Assembly: GCF_004359215.1 (NCBI RefSeq)
Contig: NC_090625.1
Location: 405,489 to 468,839 of the forward strand
Length of the DNA stretch: 63,351 nucleotides
Direction: 5' to 3'
Source: Bremia lactucae
Lineage: Eukaryota > Oomycota > Peronosporomycetes > Peronosporales > Peronosporaceae
This document shows positions 22,515 through 33,184 of this stretch, one piece after another; the first letter of the stretch is position 1; the number at the start of each line of letters is the position of its first letter. The position numbers were made by a program, and so were the translations under genes. The notes below the pieces were generated by a model. The model ran no database searches and had not been told where the DNA came from. It saw nothing but the letters and a program-made list of their open reading frames with translations.

Positions 22515-25500
22515 CTCCTCCTCGAGTTTGCCTACGTTTTAAGTTATCATTTCTTCTCTATTTACGCCCTTGACCATCCATTCGTCCTTGCACGCCCGTG
22601 CACGTTTTTTGCGTGCTTCTATCCCACGCGCGTGAGCTCACAAAGCGTCGCAAGCCTCGTAGCGTCCAGTGCCTTCGTCATTAGAAACGACGCCTCACCT
22701 GAAATCTGGCTGATCGCCGCTTGATTGTCGACGTGAAGCTGGACAGGGACAGCCGATGCGATACCAATCCCGCTCAGCATCTCGCGGAGGCCGAGCAATT
22801 CGCGCGCCATTTCCGACGAACTGGGCATCTATCGTTCAAGGGACACGCCGCCCTGTTTACGCGTGCCCCAACTCACTGTCATGCCGTTTAGGCGAATGAC
22901 GCCGTCGGTTGTCGACTTCCTCTTGGCTTTATCCGCCGCAAAATTAGATTCGCTAAACGCTTCTAATCGAAACGCTGGGTTGCGGTCTTGCGCCGGCTCC
23001 ATCGTGACCTTCGAGCTCGCCAAGCCCTTCAGGTACCAAGCATTTTTTTTTCGCAAGGTCCAATCGTGCAAGCGCGGCGCGTGCATTTGACATATGGCCT
23101 TATGCACCGCAAGAAGCGATGCCGGCCTTGCCTTAACGTATGCACTGGGGATTTCATCATGCTTAACAGACATACCCAACGTGGCAGCGAGCGCCAAGTG
23201 GACCCTCACGGGGGACTAGTCAATGACAGCAGCAAATGTGAGGTTCAAGTCGATGCACAGCACCTTTTCGCTGCCGCAAGCGACGAGGCGCGCCTTCAGC
23301 CGCTTAAGCTTGCCCTGCGCGTCAGTCTTGGTCTTGTAGACCCCCTTGGTATGCAATGCGTTTGAGCTAGACGTACGATCTACGACTTTCCAGACGTTAT
23401 TCTCCTGGAGTACTGCGATCTCTTCTTCCATTGTCATGGTCCAGCCATCGCGCTTGCCACTGCGCATGGCTTCCCTAAAGTTGGTCGGGTCCCGCTCGAA
23501 AGCAGCGTTCGCGACGTCATCGCTTTCAGACGACTCTCCCTGAGTTGCGGCTACCTGCGCGCGCTTCGATGCACTGCGCGTACCATGTGCGGACCGTGTC
23601 CACTGCTTCTTGCTCTTCTATTGACCCGCCGTATTAATGATGCCGCTGTTGTTTGGTGCTGACGCTGTTGCTGGAGTCAAGTCACGCGTCGTGCCGGCTC
23701 TGTCTCCGTTGTTCATTGCTTGCTGCAGCTGCGCGGTCTGCTGTCAGACAGTGTGTCGATGTTCTTGACATGTTGTGTCGCGATGACCCTGTTCTTCTTC
23801 GCAGGTAGGCCTTATAGCTTTTCGTTTCCTTGCTAATGTCAATAATTGTGGCAATCTGCGCACGCTGTTGCAGCGAGTTCGTGCGCGGATCTCGACATAC
23901 GCTACAGAGAGAGCCGAACTCGAGGAACTCGCGTAACTTCGGTACCGTCCCTGTCAGATTTTCGATTGGCGATGTTCGTTTTGGATCGCGCGGGTTGGGC
24001 TGCGATTCAGGATGTACGCCGCATACTGGACCGCGTCGCCCCATAAGTGCGCTGGCAGCCCGCACGCAAATATCATGTTACATGCTAGGTTCAACACCGT
24101 CCTGTGTATGCGCCAGCCTTACCGTTGGATGCCTGATTTCGCGCCTCGGAAATTTGTCTTGCGACGCCAGTCTTCTTGCAGAAAAGATCGACGTTAACAT
24201 ACGCACCGCTGCCGTCCTTGCGTAGCACATGAATGCGGCAGTCGAAATGCTTTTCGAAGAAGACAAGAAACGCCACAACTGCTTGGCAGCTGCATCTTTT
24301 GTCAGCGCGAGAAGGTGCGGTAGTAGTTTGACCTGTGGTCTACGAAATTGATAATGGTTGCCGAGTCTGTCTTTCGGCGTCATCGGACCTTTCAGATCCG
24401 AGCAGATCACATTGTCGACTCTATCAATTCGCGCATTGGCCCCGCTGTCCTGTTGTGGCTCTTTGTTGCGCGTTTGCTAATTCTCCATGCACGAGACGCA
24501 CGCCATGCCCTTGTTACTCGTCAGTCGGATGCCTGAGACTGGGTCTCGTGCCATGAGCTCGATAGTGTCGAACGCCAGATGCTTAAAGCGCTGAAGGAAG
24601 TACAGCGGCGTGCCTTCTTGCACGTTGCTTACCACATCCGTGGTCACAACTGCTTCAAGCGCTGCCATGATGGTCTCGCCTGCCCCATGCCTGTCTTGCG
24701 TTGCCATCATCTCGACGAACAGCACGTCGCAGTCCATTAAGACGTCAAACGCGATTGCACCGTCGCTGCGTCAATCAAGAGAGCACGTTTCACCGTCGTA
24801 GACGAGAGCTAAACCTTTCCTTCGTCGCGAATCTGGCCTGCGCTCAGGGCAATCTCGATTCGAGCTTGCCATCCGAGACGATGTTCTTCGCCAGTCACGG
24901 CGCCAGATACACGTCCGTGAGCATCACGGTTCTCTCGACATCGCGCGCTATAACCTTAAGTCGCATGCTGCCGACTCGTCAGGTGCAGAGACTCACCATA
25001 ATCATTGGCGATCTCGTGATGCAGGTGGCCGAGTCAATCAGTAACGCCTCCTCCTCATTTACGAGATGCCGAATCGCGTCGCTGTCGAGAATCCAGCTGC
25101 CTCGATTAAAATCACCCGCGTCGCTTTCAGTTAGCACCATCTCGCGCTACTCTTTATCGTTGCGTTGGACGTGTCGCGCTCGCCCTCTTGTCTTCTTGTG
25201 GGTAAGTGCGAGGACCATGCCGCCACCTCCGCTGCCATTTTGGCGTGCCGCCACCGTATTTACCTTTCGAGCGGCATTAAGCTTACACGTCCAATACTTG
25301 GATAGCGATAAAAGCGACTCACCAAACTTAACAGTGTATTTTTCTTTTCTTAGCTTTTATTTCTGCTATCCTATATGTCGATTGACCCTACAAGGTCCTT
25401 AACTTGTTGGTCATGTCCAATACAGTGACAGCTTACCTAGATAGGAACGACCACACCGTTACCAAACGGAACCATTCAAGTAAATGGATTTTAACATCCG

Positions 25501-26640
25501 ATCTTGCCACAGCTGTAGCAGGTTCGTACTTGTTTCCGCTTCACGTCGACTTGTGCAGCGACTACTTCGCGTCCGGCTACATCGTTGCCTGACTCGATCG
25601 ACTGCACAAAGTGTGCCAGCTCATCAGCATTGCGCAGGTAGTCGACACGCGTCGGGTCTTACTTGGCGCGCATGACGTTTATAAGCTACGTTGACGAGTG
25701 ATAGATAATATTGTCCAGCACGAGCGAGTCTGCGCCTCCGCGTTCGTCACTGACAGCCACCATGTAGAGGTAGTGCTCAGCCCATGTGCGCTTTGAGTCC
25801 TATTTCTGCATGAAAAGTTTCATGGACTGGCTAGCCGTGATTGTCATCTTGTACGTTGCATGCAGCTGGCACATGATGTAGTCGAGCGTCGGTCTCTGGT
25901 TCCACCACGCTTTTACCTGGTTGTGGTAGCACCGCTCAGCCGTGCCGCTACGGTGGTGTCGACTTTGACATCTTCACTCCAGGTAGAACCGCGAGCGGAC
26001 TCAGCCAGATTGACGGAGCGCATAAATGTCCAGCCCTAATCGAGGAATCCGGCCCGAGTCTCTTGTAAAGCTCAGTCGCGTTAGACTTACGAATCGAAAG
26101 CTTAAGCCGGCTTGCATTTGGTGTCGCGAACGATGCTGCCGTTGCGGACGCTTGCGTTGCGGGTCGTGCTTGAACTGGACGCAGTGTCGCGGCGGTAGTC
26201 GGAGCTCGAGCTTGCCGCGCTGATCCTGCGGTGTCTGCCGCGTGGTGGAGCAAGCAAAGAAAATATCGGCTCCCCGATGACAGGCACGCACGGTGGCCGC
26301 GCAACAGGCTTTTGTTCGGGCGAGTCCATGAGCGCCTCGAATGTTATCGTCGTGGACGTATATTCGCCTCAAGTGCTGATGCGAATATGCCGCTCTCGAC
26401 AGCGCCCATCATTCTCTCATGCTCATGCTCATCGCGCTCGCGCTACGAAGACTTCATCTTTGCCATGCGCTCAGTGAAAGCGGTGAAGGCTGCAAGAATC
26501 TTGTCAGTCGCCGAGCTCTTATCGTGAGCTGGCGAGTCTTGAACGACTGCGGCGGCGCGTGCTGGCGAGGCTCCATGAGCCGACGAGGCCTTTTGTGACC
26601 TGGTTTGCCGGTGTGAGCTTAATGTCACTTGTCTTTGTTA

Positions 26641-26654
26641 TTGGGCTCATGACC
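26641..26654 (-). other. Copia primer-binding site matching an initiator tRNA anticodon arm
   Basis: Directly next to the 5' LTR the plus strand reads TTGGGCTCATGACC. This closely resembles the anticodon stem-loop of initiator tRNA-Met (GGGCTCATAACC), not a tRNA 3' end. Priming by an internally cleaved initiator tRNA is known for Drosophila copia. Confidence 0.6.
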
Positions 26655-26885
26655 TGTTAACACCTGGCGTAAATAAAGACAATTTCATTCGGCATTAGCA
26701 TGTTATATCCTCCTAGCTCATTTGTGTCCTAAGCGGCGATGCCGATTAATGTACTCAATGCTGGTATTTATACACGCTGTAAAGGAGCGTAGCATTGTAG
26801 GAAGAGCTGCATTGGTTCATTGGTGAGCTGTGACGTTGGTGAACCGTTTATGGTCAGTGTGCCCGTCCACGCTCATCTTCCGACA
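26655..26885 (-). repeat. Copia 5' LTR
   Basis: Plus-strand sequence starts TGTTAACACCTGGCG and ends TTCCGACA, followed at once by the target duplication CTAAT. Confidence 0.8.
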
Positions 26886-27388
26886 CTAATACGTCGACTC
26901 AATATGTTGTACAAGAAATTAAGTATTTTCGACTCATTGCTCACCGCCTCTTCGCGCATCTAGCAGTGATGGGCGGGGCTATAAATTAAACAATGGACAG
27001 AACTGTCATTAAATGCCACACTATTATTATGTATAATAATATCGACAACATTACGTATAAGATAACATACTATTTCTTCTTGATTTTTCCTCTTATTGGT
27101 TTTTAATATTTATGTAATGAGCTAGCCGTTTCATTAGCTAGATGTAATTTTAACTAATAAATATATTTCTGAGCAAATTTTGCAGTTTCTAAAAACACTT
27201 TGTAGCAAATTTTGAAACTTTTCTTGATAGCTGTACGTACGCTTCTCGAATGAGCAATATTTTTTTTCGGTCCGACAACGTCGAATGCAAATTGCTATCT
27301 TTTTGTCAACCTGCTTGCAATGTTAGAAGAAAACTATTATTTATGCAGCCATCTTAGTGCAAGGCAAAATTTGGTAAATTATTGTGAG
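26886..27388. other. Intergenic, no gene seen
   Basis: AT-rich spacer between the Copia element and the end of LSm8. Confidence 0.6.
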
Positions 27389-27909
27389 CTAATGAATCAG
27401 CGGCTTCAGCGGCGCCGCTCGCGTCTGATCATCGATTACTTCCTCTCGAATGGCCGCAGAAACTTCTCCAATTACACAACTGCCCCATGACAGTAATACA
27501 AATTGATTATTGGCAATGCTTGCATTCTCCAAGCCTTATCGCACGCACATGTTATCGCCGCGTACGATGTAAAGCCCCAGCTCCACGGCCTCCACCGGCT
27601 CCTTGAGCGAAAAGACCCGCTCGAAACTATCGTCTAAAATAACATTTATGCACTGATCATAGCCCTTCAACACACCCTGCATCAAGCAATCATATGCACA
27701 ATATATATCAGAGCACGCTTCAGCATTGCTGGAATCCATGCGCTGTACAATTATATTCCGGCCGTCATTCGTGATGACTGATATGGTTTCTACGCATCAT
27801 ATTGCGATCGTCAATTCGATAGCATGAGCCTCATGTAGTCAGCGTGCGCCAAAGCGCATGCACAGCCTCAGAACTTACGATCAATCAGTTCTTGCAGATA
27901 CGATGCCAT
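27389..27909 (-). CDS. LSM8: U6 snRNA-associated Sm-like protein LSm8
   Basis: Subunit of the nuclear LSm2-8 ring that binds the U6 snRNA 3' end in splicing. Four exons were read by eye: 27879-27909 (MASYLQELID), 27749-27789 (TISVITNDGRNI), 27549-27676 (GVLKGYDQCINVILDDSFERVF through GLYIVRGDN) and 27389-27479 (CVIGEVSAAI to RAAPLKPLIH). Introns are 89, 72 and 69 bases, all GT..AG, with matching phases. The product is 96 residues, the same length as human LSm8, and has the Sm1 (DGRxI.G.LKGYDQ) and Sm2 (YIVRGDN) motifs. The second intron is open in frame, so simple ORF finding truncates the gene. The start lies 65 bases from a divergent gene. Confidence 0.93.
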
Positions 27910-27974
27910 CGTGCTTCACCTTTTTTTGTAGTGTACGCCACCTTAACAATATCTTGCTTGCATCGTGTTCACCC
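27910..27974. promoter_or_regulatory. Compact divergent promoter LSM8 / coiled-coil gene
   Basis: Only 65 bases separate the two start codons. No specific motif assigned; promoter role is inferred from the geometry. Confidence 0.45.
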
Positions 27975-28389
27975 ATGGGTGGCCAAACGTCACGTATGGT
28001 GCGCGAGATCGTGGAGGATTCGACATATATCATCAGCCAGACCAATCGCGCTAACTACGAACGTAGTTGCATGGCCCATGCCGAAGTGCAGGCCAAGCTA
28101 CTGGAGTTGCGTCGATTAAAACAGGAGCTGCTGGAGTCCGCAGAGAGCGATGCCCAGCGCTCTAACGTTTTCAAATCGTTTCCGAACACAGTGGAGCAAC
28201 AATTGGAAGCGCTAGATGAGCAGGTACTGCGTGTTTCCAAGAGGAAAATCACAAACAATCGCTTGTATTGACAGAGTTACTACGTAGGCCGACGGATTCG
28301 CCAAGCAATTTGAATTGCCTACGGGCTACCAGAAAATTGCCGAATCTCACCGAGAGGCGATGCGCCAGGACAAACGTACAGTCGAGTGA
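27975..28389 (+). CDS. Small coiled-coil protein, function unknown
   Basis: Two exons: 27975-28223 and 28288-28389, with a 64-base intron (GTACTG..TACGTAG) in phase 0, giving 116 residues. The ATG at 27975 (MGGQTSRMVREIVED) was chosen because the longer upstream ORF would overlap LSM8 exon 1; the next Met (MVREIV) is also possible. The middle is a predicted-looking heptad helix (AEVQAKLLELRRLKQELLES) and the second exon reads FAKQFELPTGYQKIAESHREA. No family recognised; it could be a small subunit of a trafficking or transcription complex, but nothing proves that. It converges on the Aurora gene with 86 bases between the stop codons. Confidence 0.7.
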
Positions 28390-28475
28390 GCTCAATAAAC
28401 TCGAGATAAGGATAGGAATAGCTGTCTAGCGTAGCAAACACAATGTGCAAAGGAATCATACTACACTCATGTACA

Positions 28476-29648
28476 CTATTTCTTGCAATGCTGCGTGATC
28501 CAAGGGTGCTCCAGCACTCGTTCCAGCGAAAGACGCTGCTGCGGATCGTGACGCAATATTTTCAATAACAAGTCTCGCGCTTCAGGCGATACATGGCTCG
28601 GAAACTTCACGTCCACGTGGGCAATTCGGCGGTACGTCTCCTTTGTATTCTCCGTCTCAAAAGGAGGCGCACCGGTGAGGAATTCAAACATGAGAATGCC
28701 TAGCGTCCAGACATCAACGTTCTCGTCGTGTGGCTTGTTTTCAATCATCTCAGGCGGCAAATAGTCTAGCGTTCCACACAGCGTCGTTCGTCGAGACGAC
28801 GGAGCGTGGACTGACCAGCCAAAGTCGGCAATCTTGAGCTCGCCATGAAAGCCAAGAAGTAGGTTCTCCGGCTTAATGTCACGGTGAATGACATGCTTGC
28901 TGTGCATATACTGAAGCGCACGCGCCATCTCTTGAATGTATAGCGCCGCTTGCGTCTCAGAGAACCGACCCGCTCGCATGAGCTTCTTATAGAGCTCGCC
29001 CTGCGGAGCATATTCGATAATTAGGTACACACGTTTACTGTCGAAAAAGTAACCGTAAAGTCGCAATATCGATTTGTGACGCAAATGTGACTGAATCTCA
29101 ATTTCGCGTCGAAGCTGGTGTTCCATATTGGATTTCATCAGTTGCTGTTTGTTTAAAACTTTAAGCGCCACCACGTACTTTGACTGTTTCTCTCGTGCGA
29201 GATAAACGTTGCCAAATTTGCCCTTACCAAGAGGTTTGCCAATCTCAAAGTCACTGAGCTTCCATGTCTTTTTCGAGGTCTCGTCCGTCTTTGTCGAGGG
29301 CTTTGCCGAAGTCGTAGCGCTTGAGGATGTCAAGCGACTAGAACTCTGCGACGAAATAGTTGAATGCGTCGCAACCTTGTGTAGTCCTGAGCCAATGCCA
29401 CGCATATACGAGCTTGTGTGCGACGACGGGACTGCGCCATGGGGCCGCCGAGAGGCGGCCGGTCTGTCGCCACCTGCTTTGCGCAGGTAGTTTGAGACGT
29501 CCATTTGATTATGCGGCCGCTTCCCGGCTCCAGAGGAAGCGAGGATACTGTCACTGGGGTTGAATTGGCGAGACGTGAGAGCCGCACGATGCGAGTAGCT
29601 CGAGGCGACCGCCACACGGTTCTCTTTGTCCGCGTCAAAGCGTCGCAT
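28476..29648 (-). CDS. Aurora-type serine/threonine kinase
   Basis: Mitotic kinase of the Aurora family, which acts at spindle poles or centromeres during chromosome segregation. Single exon, 390 residues. The N-terminal 120 residues are Ser/Arg-rich and disordered; the kinase domain covers about 125-385. Visible motifs: glycine loop [20 protein letters not shown] lysine, HRDIKPEN with catalytic Asp257, DFGWS with Asp275 (the Trp after DFG is an Aurora hallmark), the activation loop [16 protein letters not shown], and [15 protein letters not shown]. All key residues are present. It is divergent from MUS81 with 90 bases between start codons. Which Aurora subtype it represents cannot be told from sequence alone. 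Confidence 0.95.
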   Translation of the reverse strand: MRRFDADKENRVAVASSYSHRAALTSRQFNPSDSILASSGAGKRPHNQMDVSNYLRKAGGDRPAASRRPHGAVPSSHTSSYMRGIGSGLHKVATHSTISSQSSSRLTSSSATTSAKPSTKTDETSKKTWKLSDFEIGKPLGKGKFGNVYLAREKQSKYVVALKVLNKQQLMKSNMEHQLRREIEIQSHLRHKSILRLYGYFFDSKRVYLIIEYAPQGELYKKLMRAGRFSETQAALYIQEMARALQYMHSKHVIHRDIKPENLLLGFHGELKIADFGWSVHAPSSRRTTLCGTLDYLPPEMIENKPHDENVDVWTLGILMFEFLTGAPPFETENTKETYRRIAHVDVKFPSHVSPEARDLLLKILRHDPQQRLSLERVLEHPWITQHCKK

Positions 29649-29738
29649 TAATTAGTCGGCTTTCTTAAAAAGTACCAGCAAATTTGCGTTTTATTAAGTT
29701 CGCAGTGGGGCCTGCGAACTTTAAGTAAATAAGGTAGC
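29649..29738. promoter_or_regulatory. Bidirectional promoter Aurora kinase / MUS81 with a dyad
   Basis: A 90-base spacer between divergent start codons. It contains a perfect 8-base inverted repeat, GTTCGCAG, six bases, CTGCGAAC, at 29698-29719. A shared regulator for a mitotic kinase and a recombination nuclease is possible but unproven. Confidence 0.5.
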
Positions 29739-31600
29739 ATGACCCAGCGCAGCACGCAAGGCTGTGTACACGCGGCCAATGATCCGCTTGTGGAAGATCT
29801 GCTAGCACTAAAGCAGCGCATACGTGAATCCTCACACCTGGCCTCGAATTATGCGCGAGCAATCGCTTCCGTGCGCGCACATTCTAAGCCGCTGCGCAGC
29901 GTTTCCGAGGCCAAGAAGCTACGGCACATTGGCAACTACCTAGCCAACCAGATCCATGGCATATTAAGAAAACGAGGCTTCTTAGAGGAAGCGTCCTGTG
30001 CCATGCCTACTGATCAACTTCCAGTGGCTGTAGCTTGCGCACAGACCGAGGTATCAACAAGAGGCGCTTTAAGCGGGACATCGACAAGAGTCTACGTACC
30101 TGCTTATCGCAAACGTATAGTATTGGGCATTTTATGCGGGACATTAAGTGAATTAATAGCAGTATTGAGAAAGTATTGGTATTGTCATACGCAGAGCCGT
30201 GGTTTGTGCTATTAGCGCTGCAGGAAGCTCAAGCAGTGCAGGAAGACGCCGCCATGTCTAGCAAAGCGTTGCTGAAACGACTGATTGACACTGGGGTGAG
30301 AATAGATAATGTTCACTAGCTTATCGAAGTTTCAATGCCGATGTATGATCTCTAGTATGACGGCAATAGTGTCAAGATGCGGGCGTGTCTTACGTCGCTG
30401 TGTGGCACACATGAAGTGGTTAAAAGGTCGAACATGGGCTTTTATTATTTAACTGCAAAGGGTCAAGAAAGCGCCAAATTGTGTCCAGGGTCTCTCACAG
30501 AAACAGCAACAACTACTTCTTCGACTACAGAGTCCGTTACTTCTTTTTCAAGTACGACTACTACTTCGATATCAGCTCCAAATCTCTCAATGATCCCACG
30601 TTCAAGTCCTTCCGTGTACGTGGAACTAGACGACTCGGACCAGGAAACGTCTTGCACCCCAGACGGGCAACATTCAGTCAACATTGTAACCCAGTTACGC
30701 TCTGTGCGTGAAGATTTAATCCGCGAAACGGACACGTGGGAGCTCGTCTTACTCCTCGATCATCGCGAAGTCATTGAGCGTCGGAATCCTCGAATCCTTG
30801 AACGAAAATTGCTGGAACAAAACGTGAATTGTGAAGTGCGAGCACTTGGGGTTGGTGACGTCCAGTGGATCGCACGTCGGACTCGCATTAATGAAGATAC
30901 GGAGGAATTCATGCTCAATGTCATTGTCGAGCGAAAAGAAGTGCACGATTTGTCGGGGAGTATCATTGACCGACGATTTTATGAACAAAAGATTCGGTTA
31001 GCCACTGTGCGTGAAAGTTGTGGGGATGTGCGTGTGATTTATCTCATTGAAGGCTCCTTAACGCAGATCACAACTGTCCGTTCGAGCGGTCTTCAAACAG
31101 CAATGGGTCGTACTCAAATGCAAAATAATTTCTTCGTTCAACACTGTCAAAATACGGACGAAACCGTGTCATTTCTTGCTCGAGTATACGCCCGATTACT
31201 GGCCGTTTTTCCACGTCATTCCTGCTCTGTGAAGCCAAGTACGTCTCATGTGTTGCCTGTTCACAGTTTTGACACCAACGCGTTTGCGCAAGTGTTTTGC
31301 TGGCCGCCACAAACATTTGATCCATTTAATTCGCAATTTCGAAAAAAGACCCAATTTACTGTGCGTGAAATCTATCAAAGAATGCTCTTACAAATTCCTG
31401 GATTGAGTGCTGCGAAGACGGTGGGTCTGTCAGCTCAGTACAAGAATTTTAGCGAACTTGAAGCAGCGCTGCGAAAACGAGGGCGTGATAGTGAAGTCGA
31501 GCACGTTCGATGTGGAAAAAGCCAGCGTCGTCTTGGTGGCAAAGTGCGCGAAGCGCTTGAGCATTTATTGACATCATTGGAGTATTCCGAGAATACTTGA
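29739..31600 (+). CDS. MUS81: MUS81 structure-specific endonuclease subunit
   Basis: XPF-family nuclease that, with an EME1-like partner, cuts stalled forks and recombination intermediates in the nucleus. Three exons: 29739-30114, 30195-30295 and 30356-31600, joined across introns of 80 and 60 bases with GT..AG ends and matching phases, giving 573 residues. N-terminal helix-hairpin-helix (DPLVEDLLALKQRI through SEAKKLRHIGNYL); a winged-helix region spanning the junctions (YVPAYRKQPWFVLLALQEA, ALLKRLIDTG); a Ser/Thr-rich linker; and the ERCC4 nuclease domain with GDVQW (Asp327) and the ERKxxxD motif (Glu351-Asp357). The C-terminal helix-hairpin-helix contains LQIPGLSAAKTVGL. All catalytic residues are present. 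Confidence 0.94.
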
Positions 31601-32126
31601 GCTCTCTGTCACGTCTCTACTGAAGTGTCACTTGTTTATCCTGCTTTGACCGAAACGAGTTTTGTGGACTGCACGAGCTACTACGATCTTTGAATTGCTT
31701 CGAATAGAGTTATCTGGATACATTTTTATATGATGGAAGAGCGGAAACCATGTCAAGTTGCTGTTGGTTGCGTAAAGACAAAATTGTGTTTGTCCATAAT
31801 CGATCTATCGCCGAGATAATTAGTTTTCGAGTGTTTAAAAAGGATGGTACTCATTATACCCCAAAACGTAAACTTTGTTGAAACTTTTGAACTACTAATC
31901 AGCCGCAATGGTTACGTTGATTACGTGTCATTATCCTGGACGTAATGCGTTTTAGTCTTTGCAAACTATAACCCAGATACAATTGCATTTAGTAGGTCTG
32001 CAAAACTTCTGTTGACTTAGCCACGAGCCAAGATTGACGCCCTTGACGTTTGACGTTTTAATTTAGGCTTTGATTGCAAACCTAACTAATTGTGTTATAA
32101 AACATAAACGACATTTCTCAACTTAA
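31601..32126. other. Intergenic, no gene seen
   Basis: AT-rich spacer after MUS81; no ORF or RNA gene recognised. Confidence 0.6.
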
Positions 32127-33042
32127 ATGCTAAAGCAAAATCGAGCGATCGCTGGCTATGTCGCCAGCCGTGCCTCCTCAACCCACGCGCACCCCAATTG
32201 GTTAGAAAAAGGATGTGGTAACGTTCCGAGACACCCGCAGACGCTCAACGCGGAGGTCAGCGAGATGGTACGCGGCGGCCACGCCATCCAAGTGGCCACC
32301 GCCAAGATACTTGAAGCCAAGGTGCGTGCGTACTTAACCTTGCAAAACTCAATATTTATTGGATTCGACCAATGTAGGTGGCAGACTTTTCCGTCGGGAA
32401 ATCCTACTCCCCTCAACACCTTGATACCCTAAAGGTTACTTTTAAGTCATTTTTAGCCGTTTTATAAAGAAATATTGATAGAAAATTTATTGTTTCAGGA
32501 ACTAAGCATTATTGCAGACTTGGCAGTACAGCGTATAAACGATGCCGTGGTTGCCGAAGAACTGAGATTTCGACCGAGCTTCATGATTCCTGCGGTGAAT
32601 GTGTGCAGTTTTGTTATTGGTACGTCTGCAGTATTAAAAGAGGATGGTCGAAAGGCACTAGAATTGATGCGAGTGATCTGTAGGCTGTGCTTTAAAACCT
32701 TTGGGCGACGCAGTAAGCATCTCATACTTGACTGGCGTCAAAATGGCAGTAAGCGACTACTACAACGATCAAATTCGGGAGATTCATGCCAATCAACATG
32801 ACATGGTCGAGCTAAAGGAGGTACGTGAAGGTTGCGATACCCCACCTTTTAGTCATCATGCTCAAGTCATTTGACTCCTATTTAACTCCTAGTTGCTAAA
32901 AACGGCACGTGACGAAGAACAACAATTCGTGGATGCTCATACGCCTGACGTTCTGGATCCAAACAGAGGCAGCCAAGATATCGTGACGACGTTTGCGAAA
33001 GCTTCGCTACAGCTCTTGATCCAAGCTGCCAAAATTGTGTAG
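32127..33042 (+). CDS. Four-exon gene of unknown function
   Basis: A coherent gene model: exons 32127-32321, 32499-32619, 32750-32820 and 32893-33042. The introns have GT..AG ends (donors GTGCGT, GTACGT, GTACGT; the first acceptor is TTGTTTCAG) and the phases agree. The product would be 178 residues, helical, with SEMVRGGHAIQVATAKILEA, ELSIIADLAVQRINDAVVAEEL, DQIREIHANQHDMVELK and a C-terminus TTFAKASLQLLIQAAKIV. No family recognised. The second intron is the weakest part of the model, and a later start (MVRGGHAI) is possible. Confidence 0.6.
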
Positions 33043-33184
33043 TGTACATAGCTGGCGGCAAAAATAAGCAATCATTGCAGTATGAATTGAAATATATAAT
33101 AGGTTTATCGATTATTGTAAATATTATTGCGTTTTCTACGGGTTTCAATGCTAATTGTTTACTAACCTCCTTTTTTCAAACTCC

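Larger units (their letters stand above)
22246..26885 (-). mobile_element. Copia (Ty1-type) retrotransposon, complete ends, decayed coding part
   Basis: A 4.64-kb element on the minus strand with two short LTRs and a 5-base target duplication CTAAT at 22241-22245 and 26886-26890. Order from the right: gag starting near 26628 (RQTRSQKASSAHGASPARA, Ala-rich), continuing in fragments to about 25.9 kb; a GAG-pre-integrase block at 24477-24737 (RLTSNKGMACVSCMEN); integrase scraps (SDLKGPMTPKDRLGNHYQF, 24078-24410); the RT N-terminus at 23216-23467 (MEEEIAVLQENNVWKVVDR, Copia RVT_2 type); and RNase H at 22619-22828 (LHVDNQAAISQI). Most of RT, including the catalytic box, is deleted near 23.2 kb. 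Gag-IN-RT-RNase H order identifies Copia. Confidence 0.88.

Noticed and set aside
27536..27739. LSm8 as a single-exon 67-codon ORF
   Set aside because: The start lies in an intron and the end misses the C-terminal exon; the four-exon model restores the full family length.
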